Positions 40,977-49,073 of a stretch of DNA of 64,000 nt are shown here, piece by piece. Both the position numbers and the translations under genes were made by a program. Under the pieces are notes generated by a model. That model searched no databases. It worked only from the letters and a program-made list of their open reading frames with translations, and was not told the DNA's origin. Source of the stretch: an uncultured Prevotellaceae bacterium. GTDB lineage: Bacteria; Bacteroidota; Bacteroidia; Bacteroidales; Bacteroidaceae. Position 1 is the stretch's first letter, and every line of letters begins with the position of its first letter. Location: the NCBI GenBank assembly GCA_949295905.1, contig CASFNA010000005.1, positions 62,001 to 126,000 of the forward strand, written 5' to 3'.

Positions 40977-41540
40977 TAAAATTAGTGAATAATAAAAAAG
41001 AGAAGATGTATTAATCTATTGATATTTAACCAAGTTTTAATATGTTAAAGGCCGCTGTGAGCTTAATGTTTCGTTTTTCTTTTAATCTGCGCCGACGGCT
41101 TACACATTGATTTCCGTTGACGCTCCACAGCGGCGTTATTCTAAAATAAAAGTCTGTCGGTGTAAATACGGCAAGGAAAAGTGTGCAAAGGCAAATCGTT
41201 GTAACACTGAATGTTACGCTGAATGATGGCTGATGTGTGCAACGTTTGCGGCCTGAAAACGGGGCAAAGACGGCTTTTAAGGGTGGCAAAGGCCGTCTTT
41301 ACGACCCTTGATGACGGCCTTTAAGCACCTTAAAGACGGCCTTTACCATGCTCAAAGATGGCCTTTGGCGGGTGTAAGAGCCGTTAAGAGTGGAATAAAA
41401 GGATGCTTTTGGTAACAAAAAGGACAATGTCCGGGCTGTCGGTTTTTCTATTTTGACAGAAAAGACGGACGTTTTTGAAATGACGTTTTGCAACCGAAAA
41501 CGTATTTCCGGTTGACAAATGAAAGACGGGCTGACCGCCG
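40977..41540. other. Gap between peptide operon and patatin-like gene
   Basis: About 560 bp. It holds a spaced inverted repeat GCCGCTGTG (41050-41058) / CCACAGCGGC (41128-41137) and family A copy 10. No gene supported; long frames here are antisense extensions of the barrel gene. Confidence 0.5.
41262..41370. repeat. Dispersed hairpin repeat, family A (copy 10)
   Basis: A variant form: CAAAGACGGCTTTTAAGG, CAAAGGCCGTCTTTACG, GATGACGGCCTTTAAG, TAAAGACGGCCTTTACC and CAAAGATGGCCTTTGGCG. Confidence 0.75.
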
Positions 41541-44063
41541 TCAGAACTGGTAACCGAGGTTGATGTAGAAGTAAGCCTCCCTCGTCTTGCTTGAATAACC
41601 GAGCGACGCGCCGAGCGGTCCGAACATGCTGTCGTAGAAATAAGCCAGTTCGCAGCCCGTCAGGGTGCGCCTTTTGAGTATGTCGCGTAGCTTGTCGTTG
41701 TGCTGTGCGGCAGCCACGCGCAATATGATGTAGTTGTTGTCGGCGATGCGTTGTTGCGCCCTCAGCTGGCAGGCCAGCATGGCGTTCCCTGCAAACTCTA
41801 CGTGCCCTACGCCGGCGAAGGGCATCTGGTGGGCGAGATACTGGCCTGCCGTCATGCCGCCGATGGCGTTGCGCATGATGAGCGGCGCGCCGTCGCCGAG
41901 TATGATGCGGCCGTAGAGCATGGGCTGGAGCGTGAAGCGGCTGTTGAGCGGAAACGACATGCGCCACATGCAGTCGGCTATGCTCAGGCCACCGTGCCCG
42001 TCCCAGCTTATGAAATTGTCCGTATAGTAGCCGAAGCCAGCCTTCAGCCTTGCTCCGCGGGTGGTGAAAAACCAGCGGTCTTCCGAATTGTAGTTCAGGT
42101 TGAAGACGTAGCTGTACATGTGGACGTTGTCGAGCCGTTCAGGCTTTGTTTCCTCTCCGAAGAGCACGTCGTGGAAGTCGAAGAAGTCCATGTGCAGGTT
42201 TACGTCGCACGAGAAGTTGCGTATGTTGAAGCTTAAGGCCTGCAAGTTCACTGCGTGTTGGTTGTATGTGAAGTTGTAGTCGCGCTTGCCGCCCTCGTAT
42301 ATGTTTATGTCGTCGTGGCGGAAAAGGTACGACAGGCCGATGCGTCCGTGGTGCATCGGGCTTACGTTGGCGTCCACTCGCGCCATCATGCGCTTGCCCA
42401 GGCGGCCTGTAAGCTCGAGCGTTACGGGCAGCCGGGTGGGCAGCCGGTGCGACATGTTGGCCTGCAAGGCCAACATTTCCTCGGTGTCGAAGCGTACGCC
42501 GAGGTTTACCCGGCTCGTCTTTCGCTCCCCGGCTGATATTGTGAGGATGTATTTGCCGTCGCTCTTGCTGATGTTGTAGCCTGCGTTTGTGTACAGCAGG
42601 TTTGTGCCGAGGTCGGTTATTACCTGTTCCACTTGCTCCGCCGTGACGTCCCTTCCGCGTTCAAGGCCGTACTTGGTGGTTACGTAGTTGCGGTCTTGCG
42701 CCGATATGTTGTCAAACTGTATGGAGTCAATCCTGAAGCTAAGAGCCTTGCTCTGCGGCACCTTGCGGTGCAGGCGGTCGGGCTGGTAGCTGTCGGCCAG
42801 CCCCAGTGTGCGCTTCAGCTGCATCAGCTTGTCCCACTGCTTCATGGCCGCCTGTTCGCCTCTTGCTATGAGGGTGTCGATGGCCGTTCGTGTAAAGCTT
42901 GCCGACGAGTAGCCCTTCACGTTTACCTTTATGGGTATGTCAGTCATCGCCCAGTTCTCCGCAAACTTGTTCTTGCAGTTCTGGTCGACTATCTGCATCA
43001 GTATGTTGGGGCCGCTTTGCAGCTCGTCGGCCGTTCGCGGGTCGCTCTGTACCGACACCCCGATGATTATGTCGGCGCCCATCTGCCGGGCAACGTCGGC
43101 CGGATAGTTGTTGCGCAGCCCTCCGTCGACCAGCACCATGTCCTTTTTCTGTAATTGAGAATTGACAGTTGGGAATGGAGAATTATGATTACCGCTATTC
43201 GTCTCATTGCCGGTTGCTTTATTGCAGGAGTAATCATAATTCTCCATTCCCAATTTCTCATTCTCAATTAAGGTTGTCATTCTCACCGGCGTGAACACTC
43301 CCGGTATGGCCATGCTCGCCCTCATGGCGGTTGGCAGGTAGCCGTTGTGGAACACGTATTCCGTATTGTCTACGATGTTCGTTGCCACACAGGCGAACGG
43401 TATGGGCAGGGTGGCGAAGCTGATGGAGTCGTGCCAGCCTACGGTAAGCCGTGTGAAGAGCTGCGAGAGGTTGCTGCCGCTGATTAGTCCGCCCGATGCA
43501 GTGTGGCTTTTCCGTGCTATGGAGAGCGGGCGCGACAGTATGTAGGTGTTCTGTTTTTCGCGTTCGGCAAGGCTTTGGCTGCGCATGTCGGCCTTGTCTG
43601 ACAGCAATACGTTCCAGTCTTGCACGCTTACGAGCGAGTCAAGCGTAGCCGCATCGTAGCCAATGGAGTACAGTCCGCCGATGAGTGCGCCCATAGACGT
43701 GCCCGTGATGATGTCAATAGGTATGCCGGCACGCTCCAAGACGCGTAGCACTCCGATGTGAGCCATGCCCTTTGCGCCGCCTCCGCTGAGGACGATGGCG
43801 ACCTTTGGACGGAGCACCGACGCCGAACTGTCAGGCATCCACACCAAACTGTCCGTCACACCCACCCCCAACCCCTCCCCAAGGGAGGGGCTTTGAATAG
43901 TGTCTTCAGGTGTTAAAGAGGTAATACCCACCCCTAACCCCTCCCCAAGGGAGGGGCTTTGGTTGGCATAGTTGGATGCTTGTGATAGTACAGGAAGTGT
44001 TAATATAAATAAGGTGGAGCACAAAATAAGACGCAAACGGACGCCTGTCACCCGTCCGTTCAT
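41541..44063 (-). CDS. Patatin-like phospholipase with BamA-type barrel
   Basis: An 840-residue protein from the ATG at 44063 (an upstream ATG at 44117 is possible but would put 18 extra residues before the signal peptide [20 protein letters not shown]). The patatin domain has [15 protein letters not shown] (oxyanion loop), nucleophile serine in [13 protein letters not shown], and catalytic Asp in [18 protein letters not shown]-like region and a beta-barrel of the Omp85/PlpD type follow to the C-terminus (YINLGYQF). PlpD-like proteins are surface or periplasmic phospholipases. Two kinds of genomic palindromes are inserted in frame: G/C-rich copies just after the signal peptide ([12 protein letters not shown], twice) and a family B repeat of about 40 codons immediately before the catalytic DGG. 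Confidence 0.82.
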   Translation of the reverse strand: MNGRVTGVRLRLILCSTLFILTLPVLSQASNYANQSPSLGEGLGVGITSLTPEDTIQSPSLGEGLGVGVTDSLVWMPDSSASVLRPKVAIVLSGGGAKGMAHIGVLRVLERAGIPIDIITGTSMGALIGGLYSIGYDAATLDSLVSVQDWNVLLSDKADMRSQSLAEREKQNTYILSRPLSIARKSHTASGGLISGSNLSQLFTRLTVGWHDSISFATLPIPFACVATNIVDNTEYVFHNGYLPTAMRASMAIPGVFTPVRMTTLIENEKLGMENYDYSCNKATGNETNSGNHNSPFPTVNSQLQKKDMVLVDGGLRNNYPADVARQMGADIIIGVSVQSDPRTADELQSGPNILMQIVDQNCKNKFAENWAMTDIPIKVNVKGYSSASFTRTAIDTLIARGEQAAMKQWDKLMQLKRTLGLADSYQPDRLHRKVPQSKALSFRIDSIQFDNISAQDRNYVTTKYGLERGRDVTAEQVEQVITDLGTNLLYTNAGYNISKSDGKYILTISAGERKTSRVNLGVRFDTEEMLALQANMSHRLPTRLPVTLELTGRLGKRMMARVDANVSPMHHGRIGLSYLFRHDDINIYEGGKRDYNFTYNQHAVNLQALSFNIRNFSCDVNLHMDFFDFHDVLFGEETKPERLDNVHMYSYVFNLNYNSEDRWFFTTRGARLKAGFGYYTDNFISWDGHGGLSIADCMWRMSFPLNSRFTLQPMLYGRIILGDGAPLIMRNAIGGMTAGQYLAHQMPFAGVGHVEFAGNAMLACQLRAQQRIADNNYIILRVAAAQHNDKLRDILKRRTLTGCELAYFYDSMFGPLGASLGYSSKTREAYFYINLGYQF
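43153..43269. repeat. Family B inverted repeat inside the patatin coding sequence
   Basis: Arms 43153-43192 and 43230-43269, 40 bp with about four mismatches, 37-nt centre. It reads through in frame with no stop and shares sequence (GGAGAATTATGATTAC) with the intergenic copies near 34.7 and 47.6 kb. Confidence 0.9.
43864..43961. repeat. Two in-frame copies of a G/C-rich palindrome (family C)
   Basis: CCCCTCCCCAAGGGAGGGG with flanking CACCCCCAAC / CTTTG at 43864-43895 and again at 43929-43961. Each encodes [12 protein letters not shown] on the minus strand. Related copies lie at 44135-44169, 44616-44650 and 44735-44774. Confidence 0.88.
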
Positions 44064-44134
44064 TGTAGAACGGACTTTGCTTATTATGTTTCCGATTATA
44101 GATTTATGTCCTTGCATGGTGTCAAAAGCATATT

Positions 44135-44169
44135 AAGCTCCCTCCCTTTGGGAGGGCTGGGGTGGGTGT
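44135..44169. repeat. Family C palindrome between patatin gene and queF
   Basis: CTCCCTCCCTTTGGGAGGG followed by CTGGGGTGGGTG, next to the queF stop codon. Confidence 0.75.
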
Positions 44170-44177
44170 CTGCTTCT

Positions 44178-44693
44178 TTATTCATGCCTTGCAAACCTCT
44201 CTTCGGCCAGGCGTTCATACTTTGTGCCGGGTCGTCCGTAGTTGGCGTAGGGATAGATGCTTATTCCTCCGCGCGGAGTGAACAGCCCCGTCACCTCTAT
44301 ATACTTAGGGTCCATCAGGCGGATGAGGTCTTTCATTATTATGTTTACGCAGTCTTCGTGGAAGTCGCCGTGGTTGCGGAAGCTGAAGAGGTATAGCTTC
44401 AGGCTCTTGCTCTCAACCATCTTAACGTCGGGTATGTAGCTGATGCGTATTTCGGCGAAGTCGGGCTGTCCGGTGATTGGGCACAGTGATGTGAACTCCG
44501 GGCAGTTGAATCGCACCCAGTAGTCGTTCTCCTGGTGTTTGTTCACAAACGTTTCGAGCACGTCGGGGGCGTAGTCCATGCGGTATTGGGTGGTCTTTCC
44601 AAGTGCATTAAGCGAAGCCCCCTCCCTGCTCCCCCATTGGGGGAGTGATTGGTTGGCACATTGCGAAAGGTTTTCAGATATGTTGTCTTCCAT
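44178..44693 (-). CDS. queF: NADPH-dependent 7-cyano-7-deazaguanine reductase
   Basis: A 171-residue unimodular QueF, reducing preQ0 to preQ1 in queuosine synthesis. The catalytic Cys71 and Asp78 are in [16 protein letters not shown]; the QueF motif [16 protein letters not shown] (Glu94) and FHEDC (His112) follow. The usual N-terminus ([13 protein letters not shown]) is preceded by about 30 extra residues, of which [12 protein letters not shown] is encoded by a family C palindrome (44616-44650). It lies downstream of a queuosine-precursor transporter gene on the same strand. Confidence 0.93.
   Translation of the reverse strand: MEDNISENLSQCANQSLPQWGSREGASLNALGKTTQYRMDYAPDVLETFVNKHQENDYWVRFNCPEFTSLCPITGQPDFAEIRISYIPDVKMVESKSLKLYLFSFRNHGDFHEDCVNIIMKDLIRLMDPKYIEVTGLFTPRGGISIYPYANYGRPGTKYERLAEERFARHE
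44616..44650. repeat. Family C palindrome inside the queF coding sequence
   Basis: CCCCCTCCCTGCTCCCCCAT followed by TGGGGGAG, reading in frame as about residues 15-26 of QueF. Confidence 0.75.
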
Positions 44694-44734
44694 TATTTTG
44701 TCGTTAAGTAAGTTTTTGTCAATAGTGAAGCAAG

Positions 44735-44774
44735 CCGGCCCCCCTCCCCTTATAGGGAGGTCGGGAGGGGCTGC
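44735..44774. repeat. Family C palindrome between queF and transporter gene
   Basis: GGCCCCCCTCCCC..TAGGGAGG..GGGAGGGG; it abuts the transporter stop codon at 44779. Confidence 0.7.
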
Positions 44775-44778
44775 TGTT

Positions 44779-45468
44779 TTATAGGTTGAATATCTTTAGT
44801 ACGTTGTAACTTATGCCTTCGTCATACACGTCTTCGCCCTCGTGCTGCTTGGTTTTGCGCACGATGCGCACCGTAAGGGGCAATACTACGATTTCGTAGA
44901 GCGTCTTCAGCACCACCTGCGATATGATTAGCGACACCATTTCGCCGGCAGGCACGACGCCCGAGAGGGCCAGCGGAAAGAACACCAGCGAGTCGGCGGT
45001 CTCGCCGAAGAGCGTGCTTACCACGGCTCGCACGGAGAAATGCTTGCCGCGCGACGATATTTTCATGCGGCTCATCACGTAGGCGTTGATGAAAGAGCCT
45101 ACCAGGAAGGCCACGAACGATGCCGCGGCGATGCGCGGAGCGAGGCCGAACACGGCGTGGAAGCCCTCGTCGTTGTGCCAGTAAGGCGCTCCGGGAATGG
45201 CGTCGGCCAGTGCTCCGAAGGCCACGAAAATAAGGTTCATCGCGAAGCCCAGCCATATTAGCAGGCGCGCTTTGCGGAAACCCCACACCTCGCACACGCA
45301 GTCGTTGATGATGTAAGACACGGGGAAGACGAGCAGTCCACCCGTGATGTTGACAGCTCCAAAGGAGATTTGCTTTGTTTCAAGCACGTTTGCCGTGATG
45401 AGGCAGACGCAAAACAGCGTGCTGAAAAGCATGAACAGCACGCTTACCTGTTGTTTACGTTGTTCCAT
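44779..45468 (-). CDS. Queuosine precursor transporter (YhhQ/VUT family)
   Basis: A 229-residue membrane protein with about six helices and the family signatures [19 protein letters not shown] at the N-terminus, [21 protein letters not shown] and [11 protein letters not shown]. YhhQ proteins import preQ0/preQ1. I use the ATG at 45468, preceded by AAGGA, over the TTG at 45495. Its 45-nt leader folds as an H-type pseudoknot resembling a preQ1-I riboswitch. Followed by queF, so uptake and reduction of precursors are linked. Confidence 0.9.
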   Translation of the reverse strand: MEQRKQQVSVLFMLFSTLFCVCLITANVLETKQISFGAVNITGGLLVFPVSYIINDCVCEVWGFRKARLLIWLGFAMNLIFVAFGALADAIPGAPYWHNDEGFHAVFGLAPRIAAASFVAFLVGSFINAYVMSRMKISSRGKHFSVRAVVSTLFGETADSLVFFPLALSGVVPAGEMVSLIISQVVLKTLYEIVVLPLTVRIVRKTKQHEGEDVYDEGISYNVLKIFNL

Positions 45469-45469
45469 T

Positions 45470-45503
45470 TCCTTGTTTTTAAAGAGGTTAGACAAGCACT
45501 CTG
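45470..45503 (-). promoter_or_regulatory. Candidate preQ1-I riboswitch
   Basis: Minus strand, 5' to 3': P1 AGAG (45502-45499), L1 TG, P2 5' CTTGT (45496-45492), L2 CTAAC, P1 3' CTCT (45486-45483), A-rich L3 TTAAAA, P2 3' ACAAG (45476-45472), which includes the AAGGA ribosome site before the ATG at 45468. The order and loop sizes match the compact preQ1-I pseudoknot, with C as first L2 base where the ligand-pairing C lies. It would shut off translation when preQ1 is bound. Position before a queuosine-precursor transporter supports it. Confidence 0.65.
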
Positions 45504-45520
45504 TAAATATATTCCGCCTG

Positions 45521-45528
45521 CAAAATTA
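45521..45528 (-). promoter_or_regulatory. -7 box for the queuosine transporter gene
   Basis: Minus strand TAATTTTG followed by C. Start near 45513, just ahead of the candidate riboswitch. Confidence 0.6.
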
Positions 45529-45579
45529 CTGCATTTTCCCGTATTTTGCATTTCTTGTCGGGGTAAATTTTATATCCCG

Positions 45580-45711
45580 TTGTAACTTGTTGATAATCAA
45601 TATGTTATCTATGGCTTTGCAAAAGGCCGTCTTTCGCCTTGCAAAAAGTGGCCTTTCGGCGTGCAAAAGATGACCTTTTGGAATGTAATAGGCCATCTTT
45701 TGCAGAACGGC
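45580..45711. repeat. Dispersed hairpin repeat, family A (copy 11)
   Basis: Head TGTAACTTGTTGATAATCAA at 45580, then GCAAAAGGCCGTCTTTCGC, GCAAAAAGTGGCCTTTCGGC, GCAAAAGATGACCTTTTG and GGCCATCTTTTGC. Confidence 0.88.
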
Positions 45712-45764
45712 AGGACGGCATTTGCATAAAAAACGTCAATATGTCGATATTTTATCGGCTTTTG

Positions 45765-45795
45765 TTTGCCCTGTCGCCGTTAAGTGATACCTTTG
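45765..45795 (+). promoter_or_regulatory. Promoter of the TlpA-like gene
   Basis: TTTG (45765-45768), 19-bp spacer, TACCTTTG (45788-45795) followed by C; leader about 18 nt. Confidence 0.7.
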
Positions 45796-45826
45796 CAAAC
45801 AGTAATAAATCAAAACACGATAAACG

Positions 45827-46906
45827 ATGAAAAAGCTATTTACAATCGCCGCCCTCGCGCTCGCAACGTTGTCTGCCTCGGCGCAGGACACGGCCTACAA
45901 GATTACGGGTACTGTACCAGCAGACGTTAAAACGGTGTATCTCGGACTGATGAACGCACGCCAGCCGGTTGACAGCGCGGCTGTAACCAGCGGCAAGTTT
46001 ACGCTTGACGGCACGCTGCCTAAGGACGAAATAATGCTCATAATAACGGGTGATTATTACTTGCCGGTGTTCAACGACGGTACGCCCGTTGACCTTAACA
46101 CCGTGGCTAAGACCTTCAACGGCTCTGAACTGAACAAGAAGATGTATGCTTACGACAACGAGCTGTCGGCCGTCACCGAGCGTCTTAACGCGGCGGTGAT
46201 GGAGTATCGCGCGGCAGCTGCCGACACTACGGCCGCAGGCAAGGCTAAGCTGAAGGAGATTGAGTCCAAGGCGGAGCAGCTGCAAAACGAGGCTATAACA
46301 AAGCAACTGGACATAGTGAAGGCCAACAAGGACAACCTTATTCCTGCCGCTTTCCTCCCACAGCTTTATTATATGCTTGACTATAACGAGCTGAAGGAGC
46401 TTCTTCCCGAGACCGCTCCTTACTACAACCACCCCGCAATGGCGCGTGTTAAGGCGCAGCTCGCGGCCTTGGAGAAGCGTATGCCGGGCAAAATGTTCAC
46501 CGACCTGACAATGAACGACACCGAGGGACAGCAGCGGAAGCTGAGTGACTGGTGTGGCAAGGGCAACTATGTGCTGGTTGACTTCTGGGCAAGCTGGTGC
46601 GGTCCGTGCCGCCAGGAGATGCCCAACGTCGTGGCGAACTACAAGAAATACCACGCAAAGGGCTTCGAGGTGGTCGGCGTTTCGTTCGACAACAAGGCCG
46701 AAGCATGGAAAGCGGCAATCAAACAAATCGGCATGGAGTGGCCCAACATCAGCGACCTGAAGGGCTGGAAGTGCGCCGCCGCTCCCGTGTACGGCATCAA
46801 TTCCATCCCGGCAAACATCCTTCTTGACGGCGAAGGCAAGATTGTTGCCACCGATTTGCGCGGCGACGCCCTCGGCGCGAAGCTCAAAGAAGTGTACGGA
46901 TTTTGA
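45827..46906 (+). CDS. TlpA-like periplasmic thiol-disulfide oxidoreductase with DUF4369
   Basis: A 359-residue protein with signal peptide MKKLFTIAALALATLSASAQ. An N-terminal DUF4369-like beta domain (about 25-110, 'YKITGTVPADVKTVYLGLMN'), a helical middle (about 110-210), and a thioredoxin fold (about 220-359) with WASWCGPCRQEMP (CGPC active site near residues 255-258) and the cis-Pro loop in GINSIPANILLD. Bacteroidetes proteins of this layout reduce or oxidise periplasmic thiols. Single gene. Confidence 0.9.
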   Translation: MKKLFTIAALALATLSASAQDTAYKITGTVPADVKTVYLGLMNARQPVDSAAVTSGKFTLDGTLPKDEIMLIITGDYYLPVFNDGTPVDLNTVAKTFNGSELNKKMYAYDNELSAVTERLNAAVMEYRAAAADTTAAGKAKLKEIESKAEQLQNEAITKQLDIVKANKDNLIPAAFLPQLYYMLDYNELKELLPETAPYYNHPAMARVKAQLAALEKRMPGKMFTDLTMNDTEGQQRKLSDWCGKGNYVLVDFWASWCGPCRQEMPNVVANYKKYHAKGFEVVGVSFDNKAEAWKAAIKQIGMEWPNISDLKGWKCAAAPVYGINSIPANILLDGEGKIVATDLRGDALGAKLKEVYGF

Positions 46907-46929
46907 TTTTTGAGGAGTAAAGAAGTAAA

Positions 46930-47012
46930 AGGAGTAAAGGAGTTAAGACAAATGCCTTGTTGCATATAATAAGTTGGCAACGTAGGCTTAATGTCTTAAC
47001 TCCTTTACTCCT
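46930..47012. repeat. Inverted repeat, family B
   Basis: Perfect 21-bp arms AGGAGTAAAGGAGTTAAGAC.. (46930-46950) and the complement at 46992-47012, 41-nt centre. Spans the convergent gap between the TlpA-like gene and hsp20. Confidence 0.85.
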
Positions 47013-47021
47013 AAGAATATG

Positions 47022-47447
47022 TCATCCAACGGTAATCAGCCTTACCACGTTCTGCTCCTCTTTCTTTACCTTGGGCAGTGTTACCGTGAGCACACCGTCG
47101 GCCACACGGGCTGATATGTTGTTGCGGTCTACGTCGTCGGGGAGGATGAGCGTCTGCTCGAACTTAGAGTAAGCGAACTCGCGGCGCAGGTAATGAGCCT
47201 TCTTGTTGTCGTCCGTATGCTCCTTCTTGCTTTCCATCTTTATGTGCAGGTCGCCCTCCTGGTTGAGGTGAACGTTGAAGTCTTCCTTCGTCATTCCCGG
47301 CGCTGCAACCTCCACTTCGTAGTCGTCCGCACTCTCCTTGACGTTTATTGCCGGTGCCGTTGCGCTGGTGCGGGGCATGAAGTCGGTGTCAAAGAAATCA
47401 TTGAATACGTCGGGTAACCATGAGTTTTTGCGATTAACTGGTGTCAT
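47022..47447 (-). CDS. Small heat-shock protein, Hsp20 / alpha-crystallin family
   Basis: A 141-residue cytoplasmic holdase. The alpha-crystallin domain covers about residues 35-130 with VEVAAPGMTKEDFNVHL, the arm region YLRREFAYSKFEQTLILP and the family signature DGVLTVTLPK. A short N-terminal region has NDFFDTDFMP. It prevents aggregation of unfolded proteins. No clear -7 box is seen. A 17-bp palindrome lies 112 bp upstream (47559-47600). Confidence 0.92.
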   Translation of the reverse strand: MTPVNRKNSWLPDVFNDFFDTDFMPRTSATAPAINVKESADDYEVEVAAPGMTKEDFNVHLNQEGDLHIKMESKKEHTDDNKKAHYLRREFAYSKFEQTLILPDDVDRNNISARVADGVLTVTLPKVKKEEQNVVRLITVG

Positions 47448-47558
47448 AATTATAGTCTCCTATTATTTTATATGTTATAGTCCTTTTGGTTGTTTGCGGC
47501 CTCCAGCGTTTCTTTCGGCCTTCACTTAGCATATTGCAAGATGCGTACCAATACACGA

Positions 47559-47600
47559 ATTGCGCCAAAATGTCTTATCGGTGAGACATTTTGGCGCAAT
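47559..47600. promoter_or_regulatory. Perfect 17-bp palindrome between ppx and hsp20
   Basis: ATTGCGCCAAAATGTCT (47559-47575), 8-nt loop TATCGGTG, AGACATTTTGGCGCAAT (47584-47600). No T-run follows on the minus strand. It could be an operator for the heat-shock gene or a terminator-like structure. Confidence 0.6.
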
Positions 47601-47620
47601 AAACGGTTGGGAATGAATAA

Positions 47621-47697
47621 TTGAGAGTTGAGAATTATGATTTGCCCTATTGGTTGTTTACAGATTTGCAGGGCTACTCATAATTCTCAACTCACAA
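47621..47697. repeat. Inverted repeat, family B
   Basis: Arms TTGAGAGTTGAGAATTATGA (47621-47640) and TCATAATTCTCAACTCACAA (47678-47697), one mismatch. Lies between ppx stop and the palindrome above. Confidence 0.8.
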
Positions 47698-47722
47698 TCT
47701 TCAATTTACAATTTGGAGATAA

Positions 47723-48619
47723 TCACACGTCAGCCGCGGCGTATTTCGTGCGGTATAGTCCGTCGATTATGCTGTCGGCCAAGCTGATGTTGGGCACCTG
47801 TATGCTGTCGCAGCCCAAGGCTTCGGCGGCCAGCATGAATATTTCCGATGCCGGGATGATTACGTCGGCGCGGTCGGCCTTCAGTCCGTACTGCTCGATG
47901 CGCTCGTCAAAGCTTAGTGCCTTGAGCTTGTCGTAGACGGCTTTGATTTCGCTTACGGGTACGGTGCGCGTGGTCTTGTCAGAGTTGCAGAGCTTGAACA
48001 GCTTGTTGATGTTGCCGCCCGAGCCTATGATGCGCATCCCCGGCATGTCCTTGGCGAAGCGCGAGAGGTCGTCGCGCATCTGCCGCATTGCGTCTTTCGA
48101 CACCATGCCGCCCAGCATACGCAGCGTGCCTATGTTGTAAGAATGGCTGTGGGTGAGCACTCCGTCGTGCAAGAGCGATATTTCCGTGCTGCCTCCGCCC
48201 ACGTCTATGTAGGCGTAGTTGCCCTTCGCGCTCTCGATGTTTTCCACTATGTTGTTGCACAGCAGGCGCGCTTCCTCGCGTCCGTTGATTATTTCCAAGC
48301 CTATGCCGGTGTCCTCGTGCAGCTTCTTCAGTACCTTCTTGCCGTTCTCGGCATCGCGCATGGCCGACGTGGCGCAGGCGCGGTAGTCGTCAACTTGGTT
48401 GAGCTTCATCAGTTGGCGGAACGCCTTTAGCATGTGCTTCATCATCACCGCGCGCTCTTTTGATATTTTGCCGAGCGTGAATACGTCAGACCCTAAGCGC
48501 AGGGGCACGCGCATGTACATCACGCGCGAAATCTGCTGGCTGCCGTCCTGGGCAGTCCTGAAGTTCTTGATGAGCAGTCGCGCTCCGTTAGAACCGATGT
48601 CTATTGCCGCTAATCTCAT
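47723..48619 (-). CDS. Exopolyphosphatase, Ppx/GppA family
   Basis: A 298-residue protein of the ASKHA fold: phosphate-1 motif AAIDIGSNGARLLIKNF at the N-terminus, phosphate-2 YIDVGGGSTEISLL near residue 145, and MPGMRIIGSGGNINKL late. It hydrolyses terminal phosphate of polyphosphate or pppGpp. The compact size (no C-terminal HD domain) is the usual two-lobe form in this phylum. It is downstream of ppk1 on the same strand, with a MITE-like element and a family A repeat between. Confidence 0.88.
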   Translation of the reverse strand: MRLAAIDIGSNGARLLIKNFRTAQDGSQQISRVMYMRVPLRLGSDVFTLGKISKERAVMMKHMLKAFRQLMKLNQVDDYRACATSAMRDAENGKKVLKKLHEDTGIGLEIINGREEARLLCNNIVENIESAKGNYAYIDVGGGSTEISLLHDGVLTHSHSYNIGTLRMLGGMVSKDAMRQMRDDLSRFAKDMPGMRIIGSGGNINKLFKLCNSDKTTRTVPVSEIKAVYDKLKALSFDERIEQYGLKADRADVIIPASEIFMLAAEALGCDSIQVPNISLADSIIDGLYRTKYAAADV

Positions 48620-48693
48620 GGTTTTTAGGTTTTAGGAGGGAAGGAGTAAGGAGAGAAGGAGCAAATAGGCAGAATGCCGAGGCGGCGTGGACG

Positions 48694-48818
48694 GCCTTTG
48701 TAGGGACATAATTTATTATGTCCGAACATTCCGTAGAAACGTATTGTAGCAATGTCTGCCGCTTGAAATACGCCTTTTCAAGGCGTGCGGACATAATAAA
48801 TTATGTCCCTACAAAGGC
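48694..48818. mobile_element. MITE-like 125-bp element with 31-bp terminal inverted repeats
   Basis: Perfect 31-bp ends (48694-48724 and 48788-48818). Each includes the 20-bp palindrome GGACATAATTTATTATGTCC (48704-48723) or its mirror copy, so each end can fold alone as well as with the other. The centre holds a CGCCTTTTCAAGGCG hairpin (48771-48785). No coding capacity. A non-autonomous element moved by some transposase elsewhere is likely. Confidence 0.75.
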
Positions 48819-48941
48819 TGTTTTTGCTGCTGCCCTTCGCCTTTTACCGTATACTTTACTCTCTTATCCCTGCTTCCCGATGTTTGTAATATATTTGAAT
48901 AACGCTTTTTGGGTATTTATATTTTACCCGTTGCTTACAGA

Positions 48942-49072
48942 TTGTTACTTCGTTGATAATCAGTACGTTACGAATGGCCTTGCAAAACATGGCTTTTGAC
49001 GCTGCGAAAGGCCGTCTTTCGGCGTGCGAAAGGTGGCCTTTTGTATGCCCAAAGACGGCATATCGCAATGCC
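48942..49072. repeat. Dispersed hairpin repeat, family A (copy 12)
   Basis: Head TGTTACTTCGTTGATAATCA, then GCAAAACATGGCTTTTG, GCGAAAGGCCGTCTTTCGGC and GCGAAAGGTGGCCTTTTG, ending at the ppk1 stop codon. Confidence 0.85.
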
Positions 49073-49073
49073 G

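Larger units (their letters stand above)
48620..49073. other. Repeat-filled gap between ppk1 and ppx
   Basis: About 450 bp. It contains the MITE-like element (48694-48818) and family A copy 12 (48942-49072). No gene supported. Confidence 0.5.

Noticed and set aside
41262-41370. Possible CRISPR array (regularly spaced similar units)
   Set aside because: Units are imperfect palindromes of about 18 bp in direct contact, with no unique spacers of constant length and no cas genes nearby; they belong to the family A hairpin repeats.
41299-41967. 222-codon minus-strand frame at the end of the patatin gene
   Set aside because: Alternative frame of the barrel region running into repeats; the Arg/His-rich composition is typical of a shadow.
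45470-45520. Intrinsic terminator before the queuosine transporter
   Set aside because: The stems are short and interleaved (pseudoknot) and the A-rich part is within the structure, so a riboswitch fits better than a terminator.
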